This document shows positions 9,967-19,454 of a stretch of 64,000 nucleotides of DNA, in pieces. Below the pieces are notes generated by a model. The model was given only the letters and a program-made list of their open reading frames with translations. It had not been told where the DNA came from and did no database searches. Source of the DNA: Notolepis coatsorum (lineage: Eukaryota > Chordata > Actinopteri > Aulopiformes > Paralepididae); assembly GCA_963971535.1 (NCBI GenBank), contig OZ020585.1:155855083-155919082 (forward strand). Reading direction: 5' to 3'. The position numbers were made by a program, and so were the translations under genes. Positions within the stretch are counted from its first letter, which is position 1. Each line of letters starts with the position of its first letter.

Positions 9967-10851
9967 GTGGTCTGGGGTAATTATAGCCATATACGTGAAT
10001 TCTACTATAAGCGCAAGGCGCAAGAAATCAAGCAAGCCAATCTTGGTATTCCAATAGATAATATAATCCTAAGTATTTTATTGTACGCCAATGATATTGT
10101 TCTGTTTGCAGAAAATGAAGCAAATTTACAAAACATGTTGAATATTATGAGCTCTTGGTGCATGAAATGGAGACTTGCGATTAACAGTGAAAAAACACAG
10201 ATTATGCACTCCAGGAAAAAACATGAACAGCAGAGTAGCCATAAGTTTCAATTTGGACCAACGCCCCTGATTTACACACATTCTTATAAATATCTTGGTT
10301 TCACCTTTAATGAGTACATGAGCTTCATAGAAGGAAGGAAAATAATGTCTGAGTCAGCAGGAAGGGCGCTAGGGGGTGTGTTGAGTAAAATGAAAGTGTG
10401 CACTGACCTTGGGTTTTCAACATTTACACAATTATTTGATTCAATGGTGGGTTCTGTTTTATTTTATGCTGCTGGAGTATGGGGTTTTGATGATGCACCT
10501 GAATGTAATGCGATCCAGAACCGGGCCATAAGATACTTTTTAGGAGTCCATAAATACACACCAAAAGGGGCTATAGAAGGGGACATGGGGTGGGACTCTT
10601 GCTTGGTCAAGCAAAAAGGTGAAATGGTGAGGTTATGGAACCACCTGGTCCAGCTGCCAAATGGCAGGGTGACAAAAAAGATTTTTAATTGGGACAGAGC
10701 ACACGGTCATCCCTGGTCAAGAGAGATGTCCATGATTTTTTCTTCTACTGACTTGAGTATGATTTTTATGAACAATCTGCAGTGTAAGGTTCACATAATT
10801 AAAACAAAATTATCAACAATTCATCAGGATAAGTGGAAGGTGGAGATTTGA
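9967..10851 (+). pseudogene. LINE reverse transcriptase C-terminal half with mutated active site
   Basis: An open frame of 294 codons (first methionine marks no true start). Near the N-terminus is SILLYANDIVLFAENEANLQ, which aligns with the YADD catalytic box but has Asn in place of the first catalytic Asp. Downstream are KYLGFTFNE, the SAGRALGGVLSKMK block and AIQNRAIRYFLGVHKY with GDMGW, characteristic of a Nimb/CR1-like LINE group in fish and invertebrates. The 5' part of the ORF is missing. The frame is long but the active-site change predicts no polymerase activity. Confidence 0.8.
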
Positions 10852-10977
10852 CTGAACCTTATGTAATGTTAAACTTAAAGAGAAGACGGAGGTCTCTGTG
10901 TGCCCAGTTGAGGTCTGGCACCCTGCCATTGGCTGTGGAAAAAAAATCAAATAAAAAAAATAAGCTTTGGCGTTTCT

Positions 10978-11450
10978 GGCGGCTGGGTGGCGCAGTGGTC
11001 TAAGCGCTCGTCACCAACGCGTGAGACACCGGTATCGAATCCAGCTGTCAGCGTTGCCTCCGGCTTGGGCCGGCCGTCATACTGACTCAATTGGCAGAGT
11101 CAGCAGGAGGGGAGTCGATGGGTGGTAATCTGGTCGTTGTAAACAGCGACTCCTACAGGTCGGTCAGGGCGCCTGCACAGCAAGGACAGGAGATGTCGAG
11201 GGTAGTGTGAGCCTCCCACACGTTACACCTCGCCAATGAGAGTCCGCGCTGGCAGGTGAAAAGAAGTTGCTGGCTGACTCTGCATGTATCGGAGGGGACA
11301 TGCGATAGATTCTTCAACCCTCCCTACGATGACCAGTGGGGGGAACATGCAAGCAACAATCAAGACAGGGGAGGGGGGAATTGGCACGACTAAATTGGGA
11401 TGGGAGAAAAACAGAAAAAGAAAGGAGAAAAAGTGGATAAAAAAAAAAAA
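10978..11450 (+). mobile_element. tRNA-derived SINE, family 1
   Basis: Head GGCGGCTGGGTGGCGCAGTG contains a pol III A-box-like stretch and GGTATCGAATCC is a B-box. A ~350-bp body follows, then a tail ATTGGGATGGGAGAAAAA and poly-A. Near-perfect 14-bp target duplications flank it (GCTTTGGCGTTTCT at 10964 and GCGTTGGCGTTTCT at 11451). A second copy is at 36076-36549. Confidence 0.85.
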
Positions 11451-11539
11451 GCGTTGGCGTTTCTTGCCTGGACACGCTACTATTCCCAAATCAAATGTAT
11501 ATAATAGGTATTATGTTTCATCATGAATGCATGAAAGGG

Positions 11540-11995
11540 GGGTGGGGGGGTCGTTTCTGATTCTTTGATTGCCAGTAACGGCATTCGTATTGAACACTAA
11601 AAATGCTGATCAGCTGGATCGGTATAAAAACATTGCACGATCAAGCTAGAATTGATGTCAGATAGTCCTTACCTGTGATCGGGAGTATTCCAAAAATAAT
11701 ATTCCAATTGTTTGATCGCCATCTGGTCCATCTGATCTCCCTCTGGTCCACGACATAAACCACCACAACATATGGATCGGGGGCATTTGACACGCTTCAA
11801 TGCAATCGGGAGAACCGCTCGACTCGCCCGACCCAGAAAACTGTGACCGGAGACATTTCAGTGTAACACAGGGTCTGGAACAGGGTTTACTGCACTCTCG
11901 ATACTGCCACCTGGGAGGATCTGGCCGGTACTGCACCCTCAGGATCGCAGTATGCCTTCTAATGGCAACATACGGGTCCCTGACATTGAATAGAA
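11540..11995. repeat. Diverged member of the TTAA-target repeat family
   Basis: Shares short blocks with 63290-63400 (AGATAGTCC/TTACC..GATC, TATTCCAATT..TGATCGCCAT) and carries the ACTGCCACCTGG motif also at 63970. Ends are not resolved. Overlapping open frames on both strands are not supported as genes. Confidence 0.4.
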
Positions 11996-12020
11996 TATTA
12001 AAATCGAAAAAAAGGAAAAA

Positions 12021-12024
12021 CTAT
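12021..12024. repeat. Target-site duplication CTAT, left
   Basis: The 4 bp before the first LTR match the 4 bp after the second (23207-23210). Removing the element rejoins ..AAAACTATCAAATAACG, which resembles the uninterrupted repeat at 9050-9070. Confidence 0.85.
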
Positions 12025-12364
12025 TGTGGTAGATTCTAACATAGATCATCATCATAGGATTTCAAATCAAACTAATGTGTTATATTTAGAGAAAACAGCT
12101 GCACTAGTCACACTAGTCAGTCAACCAAATACATTCTTCAGGTGATTAAATTACTCTGCCCTTTTGCCCTGTCTCACTAAAATAGATAGGGTTATTTACT
12201 AACGCAAGACCCCTCACAAAAGGTTGGGTGTCGGGCCACTCAACAGCCGGCTGTAAACTGTAAAGAACTGTTTGAATAAGCTCTTCGGGGGTTCTAGAAC
12301 AAAAGAGCCACCTGGGTTCGTCAGGGTGGGGGACAGGAAGGAGTTCAGATAAGCCTTAGTTACC

Positions 12365-12433
<69 letters not shown>

Positions 12434-13138
12434 GAGACATGCATGACACACACTTAGAGACAGAAGTCTGAGGAGGAAAGTTTAAGTTTCACTATTGCTG
12501 TAACTAAATGTATGTTTAAATCCTTAATTTAAGCTCCAAACAAGCTGTAGCTATTTCCTGGTATATTGTACTTGTAATCTTGAATTCTGAAGCCATATTA
12601 AACTGTGTAAAATCAGATGATGTAAGTTAAAATATAAATAGAATAGGCTTATTTACAGTGGGGTAAGAATTCTGAGGTAGTTAGTTTTCACTTAAAGTGA
12701 AAATAAGTCACTATGATAAGAAATGTGTTCAAGGATAAAATCTCTGTGTTTAGGTGATCAATTACAATTCAAATATATATGTTATGAAATCAATAATGCA
12801 ATGTATGAAAGTAGATTGTTAGGTTAAATGAAACAAATGAAAGTATATTTGACTGTGTAAGGACCGCCTCCGTTTGCATTCAAACATAGAGAGGCGGTGA
12901 TTGGACAAACCACAGCTTATGATGTCATCACAATGAGCCGCTGGGCCTTGGGATAAAATGAGATGTTGTGATGGGAAGAGACAGCTGTTATATAACCTTT
13001 TCCTCCCGATTCCTTCTGCCTGCACCACTGAGAAGATAAGTAATTCCCAAAGCTTTAGAGTTATTGAAACAACGCAGAGTACTAAGCACCCGGTTCTGAT
13101 ACAGAGCAGAACCGTAATAAGCTTGGGAATCCACTTCA
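12025..13138 (+). repeat. 5' LTR
   Basis: 1114 bp, TGTGGTAGATTC..GGGAATCCACTTCA. Contains a (CA)n run at 12369-12430. TTATATAA at 12988-12995 may act as a TATA box. Compared with the 3' LTR it lacks ~270 bp at the junction after GAAGAGACA (12982), where a short shared ACA suggests a microhomology deletion. Aligned parts otherwise differ at only a few positions. Confidence 0.92.
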
Positions 13139-13140
13139 TT

Positions 13141-13158
13141 TGGTGTCGCGACCCGTGA
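13141..13158 (+). promoter_or_regulatory. Probable primer-binding site
   Basis: TGGTGTCGCGACCCGTGA lies 2 bases after the 5' LTR and begins with the TGG expected from pairing with a tRNA 3' CCA. I cannot assign the tRNA with confidence. Confidence 0.7.
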
Positions 13159-14771
13159 ACAGGACGAGAAACATTTTTTTTCCTTCACTCATCGACCTCA
13201 TCAGCGGACGACGGAGGACACGCTGCGGGGGCTTCGTTCCTTGGGACAGAGGTGAGTGTTGGAGGAAAATGGGCTGTTCTGTTCGAACAACGAGGGGTTG
13301 GGAAAAGCAACAACTGCTTCATGTAAGATTATGTGAAGTAATTAAAAGACCTCATGTTATTGTAACATGATGACGTATTGGAGGCACAGCCTATCTGATT
13401 ACGGGACAGGTTATAAGCGTCGTATGGCGACTGACTACAGGTTTTCCTGGCCAGGAAACACGGTGGTCTTTGGCGTGCGATAGGGAGCGCTTCCTGACAA
13501 TACGAGTTCCCAAAAAACGTATTTTCGGGAAGAGGAGCGCTAGGATGGTTGGGATTTACGTATTCTGGAGGGGGAAGAGAGCCGTGTGTAATAGAAAGGC
13601 TCTGTTGCTCTTTGAGAATACGTAAATCGGTTTGGTAGGATGAATTGGAACCTTCGTGAATCGGGGAAATGGTGTGTGAGGTTACGGGAATAGTACGTGG
13701 TTATTGATATAAGCGGGGTCGTGTTCGTGCTTGAGGGGCCCAATAAATGAATGGTTTACTGACTGATCGCGTGATAGTCAGGACGTGTCTGCAGGGACCA
13801 TTCGGCCGAATTAAATGAAGGTGCGTGTTCGATTTTAGAGCCGTGTCGAGCAGACCCGGAGGTCTTATTTGACTTTGAGCATAACAGGCGTGTTAGTTAA
13901 CTGCGTTACGCTGTAACAATAAATAAGTACTTAATAAAACAATTCGGTCGAGATGACTGATAAGTACTTAGTGGGAATTCGATTACGAAGCTATGGTAGG
14001 CTTAAACATACAGTATGAAAGTGTGTGCGATTACGTTTGGTCTCGTGTTTACTAGTCGCGCTGCTGTGCGACGTTCGAGAGACGATAATGTGCGTGAATG
14101 CTGATTTTGTATTTTTATTTGTAGTTAGGAAGCGTGTATGAATGAATGGTTGGCGAATGGCTATGGTTAGGAATGATTGGTGGTACGTGTGAGAGTATTG
14201 TTGTATTATTATGTAATTTAAGTCACCGGTTAGCCGTGGGGAAATGTAATGATAACGCCGGTTTTTCGGGGCCGGTGGAACGCAGCAGCAGTTAGCTACT
14301 GTATTAGCCTCTGAGGCGACCGGAGGATGCGGCGGACAAATAGGCGTAGGTTCAAATGTATAAGGTCGATCGATAGTGTCTTGGGATTACGGGGATGTGT
14401 TAGGCACTTAAACATTTTCATATTCGTGGCGGATAAAATAGTTGTATAATGTTTTAGGTGAACGGGATGGTATGTTGCGGGGACCCGGAAGTCGTTCTGA
14501 GCTCGCCGGTGGTGACGACAGAGGGGTCAAACTAGTGTTTTGAGGCGGCCTAAAGGCTGTTATGTTTTTATATTTCTGTTTAGATCACTACACTGGCGTT
14601 TTGAGGGGATTGGGGTTCTGTTGTGGGGAATGTGGTGTTATATTAACATTGCGAGGAGACGGCCCGCGCGGCGAAACGGGTCGATGGGTCGTTGGGGAAC
14701 GTTTTTATGGGATCATGGGAGAAGCTAAGCTAATGCTACCTAGCCACGCTAACGGCTAAAGCGGTCGCCGG

Positions 14772-14945
14772 TTGTGACGTCATAAGGGTGCGCGGTCTGG
14801 CGGGCTGCGACGTGGCTAACGAAGCTAAGCTAACTGTGCTGACGTCATGGCATGACGGGGCTCTCGGGATGTCTCGCGAGGGGGCGTCCATCTTAGTGGG
14901 GGCGCCGGCGTCCATCTTGGGAGGGGCACCAAGCGTCCATTGTTA
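14772..14945 (+). promoter_or_regulatory. Promoter-like motif cluster in the leader
   Basis: Two perfect CRE palindromes TGACGTCA (14775-14782 and 14840-14847), a TCTCGCGAG element (14872-14880), and three spaced copies of GCGTCCAT(CTT) at 14884, 14908 and 14933 resembling YY1-type sites, all in GC-rich sequence. This combination is typical of TATA-less vertebrate promoters. Whether it initiates transcription is unknown. Confidence 0.4.
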
Positions 14946-15116
14946 AGGGGAAGGTGGAGTTTATTTAGGAATACGGTAGGGGGCGGAAGAGGACAGGATG
15001 AGTATTTTTGGGTTCTGCTCACAGAACGTTTTCATTAGGGGGTTAGTGTGCTGGTAAAGTGAGATTGGATTGTTGTGCTTTAATCTGGTGGTGGATTGTG
15101 GGGCCTTGGCCCCCCC

Positions 15117-15880
15117 TCCCCCTCGTACACTCTCTCTCTCTTTCTTTCTCTCTTTTCTTCTCTCTCTTTCCTTCTCTCGCGCCCCCTCTCCCTCTCTCTT
15201 TCTTTCTCTCTTTCCTTCTCTCTCTTTCCTTCTCTCACCCCCCCCTCTCCCTCTCTCTCTTTCCTTCTCTCTCTTTCCTTCTCTTACCCCCCCCTCTCCC
15301 TCTCTCTCTTTCATTCTCTCACCCCCCCCCCTCTCTCTCTCTCTCACCCCCTCCCTCTCTCTTTCTCTTTCAACCCCCCCCTCTTTCTTTCCTTCTCTCA
15401 CCCCCCCCCTCTCTCTCTCTCTTTCCTTCTCTCACCCCCCCCTCTCCCTCTCTCTCTTTCCTTCTCTCACCCCCCCCTCTCTCTCTCTCTCACCCCCTCC
15501 CTCTCTCTTTCTCTTTCAACCCCCCCCTCTTTCTTTCCTTCTCTCACCCCCCCCCCTCTCTCTCTCTTTCACCTCCCCCCTCTCCCTCTCTCTCTCTCTC
15601 TCCCCCTCCCTCTCTTTTTCTCTTTCACCCCCCCTCTCTTTCTTTCCTTCTCTCACCCCCCCTCTCTTTCTTTCCTTCTCTCACCCCCCCTCTCTCGCTC
15701 TCACCCCCCTTCTCTCTCTCTCTCCTCCCCCCCTCTCCCTCTCGCCTCCCCCCTCTCTCCCTCTCCCTCTCGCCTCCCCCCTCTCTCCCTCTCCATCTCA
15801 CCTCCCCCCCTCTCTCTCTCTCTTATCCCCCCCCCCCCCTCTCGCTCTCTCCCTCTCGCTCACTCCCTCCCCCTCACTCC
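15117..15880 (+). repeat. 760-bp pyrimidine-only minisatellite
   Basis: Almost uninterrupted C/T sequence made of variants of CTCTCTTTCCTTCTCTCACC plus C-runs. It is purine-rich on the other strand. The long Ser/Leu/Pro open frames in all three frames follow from composition and are not genes. Such tracts can form triplex DNA. Confidence 0.9.
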
Positions 15881-16604
15881 CCTCATGGGTATGGGCACAG
15901 ACTATGTTGTGATGTGGTGTGGTATGAACGAGGGCTCTCGTTCCCGCGCCGCCTCTCTTCCATATTTTCTTCCCCCCTCGGCCCCCCCGAAACGCTCTCT
16001 CGTTCTCTCCTGGTTTGGGCCTGTATATAAATATGTTGTTTTCTTTATGGGTTTCGAACGCGGTGTAGTGCTAGGTTTATTGTTTATTGCTGTTTACTGT
16101 AGGGTTCAAAGGCAGTTGGTTGAGTTTGGGACTTATTTAGTGTATGTTGTTGTTCCATATTCAGTTTTATTGTTATTTTTAGGGAATTTCTAGTGCTGGT
16201 AGTGGTATTGGCTGGCGTTAGGGCAATGATGTCGTACTCAACCGGCGATGGGGCCGTGCTCTCTGGCTCTCTCCAGGTCTCCGGCCACCTTCCGGTCTCT
16301 TGGCTTAACGGAGAAATGTAGCGCTGCTGACCCGGGGCAACGCGGGTTCAGGTTGACGAAGCTGCATATGGACCATATGATGTGGTCCCTGGGTGGCGGC
16401 CGGTCGTGTTGAACCAGTGGCGCTACGCTTTGGTCGACAAGGCGCTCGTACTTCTTCCCTTGCATTTGGACGAGCTCCGGCTGGTAAGGCGGGGGCTCCG
16501 TGTCAGTATTTTTGTGTGGCGTTCATGTTGGTGGGCCGTAAGTCGGAGCATATTTACTCTGCTCGGCTGCGCCTGCGATGGGGGTGTGGGTAGACAGTTC
16601 GTCG

Positions 16605-16825
16605 TAGCTCACTGTCTGCCTCCACGCTTTGACGGGGATGCGCTATGTGTGCGACTCGTCGATGCTCGCTGCCACACTGCGCACATTTTTAATTTTAACG
16701 GGGGTACGGGGACTGCTGGACGTCGTGGCGGGGGTGGGCTCGCTGTCTGCCACCGCGCATTAACGGGGATGCGCTATGAGTGCACTCGTCAAAGGCTCGC
16801 TGCCACACTACGCGCATTGGGTTAT
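16605..16825 (+). repeat. Imperfect ~125-bp tandem duplication in the leader
   Basis: CTGTCTGCC..ACGGGGATGCGCTATG followed by ..GCTCGCTGCCACACT occurs twice (about 16611-16680 and 16743-16812). The duplicate lies inside the predicted leader intron. No function is evident. Confidence 0.6.
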
Positions 16826-17934
16826 ATTTTGTGTGGGTTTTTGGGTGACTGTGGTTACGGTGGTTGAGTGGTGTCGGAGGTGCTGTGTGTGTGTGGCAGT
16901 GGTTGTGAGTGGAATGAACTTTGAATATCCTTGAGTAGGAGGCCCGGGGTTTCGCGTTCCAGGTTGCAAACTGGGGGTGACGCCGTGGGCCACAGGACGA
17001 GTTGACCAGTGAGATGTCATTGGTCGGCAGAGGATTTCAGTGAGGGGATGGTGTCGGCGCCTGTGTTTATGAACGGGTTGTGTGACACTGTTCTAAATGC
17101 ACGGGGACTTCAGTGACATAAGGCACTGAAAATTGATTTCTATTCTCGTGAGGAGCGCGTTTTAACACCTAAGGGGTTAGGTGTTATGGGGGAAATATAG
17201 TAATTGTGTGAGAAGTTGTGTGGTGAATTATGTATGTTACTGATATGTATAATGTAATATGAGCGGAATACATTGTTAGGCTTTCACGGACAGAAATAAA
17301 TATAGTTACACATACACATAGTCATTTGCAAAGAACAATTAGAGTAAAAGTGAGATTATTCACCTAAATTACCATGTCCAATACAGATGTTTAGAAATGA
17401 TAAGCTGTAAATAACAAATTTCTGATTGACCAACAGAAGGAGAAGGCTGATGCAAAATAAGTTCCCCGGAGTTGTGTTAAGGAGGATCATGACAACGGGA
17501 TTGAGAGTTCTGGTTTTCCAATGGAGACAACTGAAAAAAGATTAAGGCTGTGTCATTGATAAATCAAAAACGAAAATTGCACAAATGCTCTCAAGTGATT
17601 TTAATATAGGAGATGCCCGACATTCCATGCTTAAAGATAAATGATGGATTGTGAATGGGAAATGTCACTGATAATTAAGTGTATTTTTTTTTCTTCTCTC
17701 TTCACAGCTGCTCCGGGACGGACGGCCAGCGCTGACAATTTCGAACCCCAACAGGGAAATCAAAGAGACTGTTGAAAGTCGGGGGGTATAGTATCACACA
17801 GCGAGTTATCAATTCCTGTTCGCACCAATACAGAAGTGTGAGTGAAATTAACTCAAGTTTGGTAAAAATAGTTTGAATACAGAGAAACTTGCTTTCCAAA
17901 CGGTGACATTACGAGTGTTTGAAGAAAGGTGAGA

Positions 17935-18840
17935 ATGGAAAATACACAGATAGGAGCAACTGGAGGGTTAGATGCACTAACCATAGAAAGGGTAGACAAT
18001 CTGTCTATTTCAACGACTGGAGATGTCACAATAAAAGTGACGAAAAAATGGCCAAAGATATTCAGGCCATTACAGAACCTTGTATTTAAAGGAGGCCGGT
18101 ATAGAATGCGTACCCAAATTAAGAAACAGAAAAAGAGATTACGAAAGGTGATAAAAAGAAATAATGCCGGTAGTGGGGTAATGCCGATAACCTCTGCAGA
18201 CATTACATTGACCGAATTGAACAGTGACGTTAACCTAATTGACTGGAATGTGATCGACTCCCCGCTAGTGTCCAGTGTGACGGAGGGACTGGAAATAATG
18301 TCTTTTACTCCGCCACAGGGAGTCGTTGCAGCGAGCGACCCAGAGACAACTGTATTACCCGAGTCGATCCACGCTGAAGTGTCCGTTGCAGGTGACTGCC
18401 AGTTAACCAAGAGACAAAGAAAGCAACAGAGGAGAGCGATGTTGTTGCAGCAGTCCCAGGGAGTTGACGCTGGCCGTACGGAGACCGACAATAGGTATGG
18501 GATAATACATGAACAATTTCTACAGCCCACCTGTGTCTCGTGCCCAGGCTTTCTCCACCCCCACCATCAGTACCAAACTGAGGGATGTGGCCCGATGACT
18601 AGGAGTCAGTCAGCAAGGGCCAGGGTGGAGGAAGAGGGGAAGACGTGCCTCCCTCTAGAACGACAGCTAGCCGAGGCTAGACAGGTAGTGGAATACCTCC
18701 AAGGCCTAATCCAGTCCACACAGCCCGGAGGGGAGACAGGTTCCAATGGAGAACCAGATGGCCAGAGACGGGCTCAAGCGGGAACACAAGGGGGTCCTGC
18801 GCCAGAACAACAACAAAGGTCGAGAGGGGCAATCGGGTGA
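17935..18840 (+). pseudogene. gag-like ORF of the LTR element, N-terminal part
   Basis: 301 codons from ATG 17935 to TGA 18838-18840. The N-terminal third is lysine/arginine-rich (the stretch around KKQKKRLRKVIKRN is strongly basic). The C-terminal part is Gln/Arg-rich (EQQQRSRG), with a possible helical segment ERQLAEARQVVEYLQG. Position, basic character and the nucleocapsid-type knuckle downstream make it the gag equivalent, though no matrix or capsid domain is recognised. The sequence after the TGA stays Arg/Gly-rich in the same frame for about 20 codons, so the stop may be a mutation or a readthrough site. Confidence 0.6.
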
Positions 18841-19454
18841 CAACCACGAGGAAGAGGTGGAGGCAGAGGCAGGAATCCGAATGGATACGCGGTGCGGCGG
18901 ATGGAGTGTTGGCCGTGCGGGACTCTCGACACCTTTCTCGGGAATGTGCAGAGTGGGACCATCTATCCACAACAGGAGGCCCTCGATGGGGGAACGGAGG
19001 AGGTGGGCGTGGGCAAAACCAAGGTTGGTATCAAGTACAGTGTCCACAGCCCGCAGGCTCCCCCTGTCCAGGACCCCCGCAGCACCAAAGCCAAGATGAG
19101 AGGCGGGGCCCAGCAATGGGAAGTCAAGCCGCCAGCACTGAGATGGGGGAAGAGGCGGCGCCCTATAGACAACAGGGCGCGTTTGTACAGAAACTGGTAG
19201 CGGGCCCCTCTCAAGGAACTGTGACTGAACCAAATAGGTACGTGGCTTTCTCCTCCGAACAGGCTCCAGGGAACCATGGCGATGATGGCATACCGCCAGG
19301 ACATGTTCTGGGCCCGATGACCCCAGGGTCATCCGGTCACAGGCGGCTGACCCACCGGGTCCCACAACCCGGGGGAGGCAGCCAGTGTTGTTGGATCTGT
19401 GGAGTGAAAGGTCATTTTCAAAGGTCATGTCTGCAGAGGCCACCGGCGGAATAA
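18841..19454 (+). pseudogene. gag-like nucleocapsid region, frame-disrupted
   Basis: A second open frame overlaps the first gag-like stop and runs to TAA at 19452. It ends in a clear CX2CX4HX4C zinc knuckle (CWICGVKGHFQRSC, 19389-19430), the RNA-binding signature of retroviral and LTR-retrotransposon nucleocapsids. Near 18907-18951 the cysteine pair and the His/Cys pair of what looks like another knuckle fall in different frames, so at least one frameshift has occurred. The gene as it stands cannot make a normal Gag. Confidence 0.6.

Larger units (their letters stand above)
13252..17707 (+). promoter_or_regulatory. Predicted leader intron of the LTR element
   Basis: The donor ACAGAG|GTGAGT is near consensus, 110 bp downstream of the LTR. 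The acceptor at 17706-17707 follows an almost pure pyrimidine run (TTTTTTTTTCTTCTCTCTTCACAG). Splicing would remove 4456 nt, including the pyrimidine tract and many upstream ATGs, and place the gag-like start (17935) 227 nt into the next exon. Inferred from site strength only. Confidence 0.6.

Noticed and set aside
10978-11450. A functional tRNA gene at the SINE head
   Set aside because: The A- and B-boxes are followed by a SINE body, poly-A tail and target duplication, so it is a retroposon.
12214-12453. Open frame with a (Cys-Val)n run, repeated at 21994-22239
   Set aside because: It reads through the (CA)n run of the LTR, in both LTR copies. Not a gene.
14961-15401. Minus-strand Arg/Glu-rich frame of 146 codons
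   Set aside because: It is the complement of the pyrimidine tract; composition explains it fully.
15059-16193. Three overlapping open frames of 280-365 codons rich in Ser, Leu, Pro and Phe
   Set aside because: They are translations of a C/T-only repeat in all three frames. No sequence complexity or domain is present.
17853-18530. Minus-strand frame of 225 codons overlapping the gag-like ORF
   Set aside because: It is antisense to the gag-like frame, with no recognised motif and biased composition. Treated as a shadow.
18706-19443. Minus-strand frame of 245 codons opposite the nucleocapsid region
   Set aside because: The plus-strand frame contains the zinc knuckle. The minus frame has no domain and reflects GC-rich composition.
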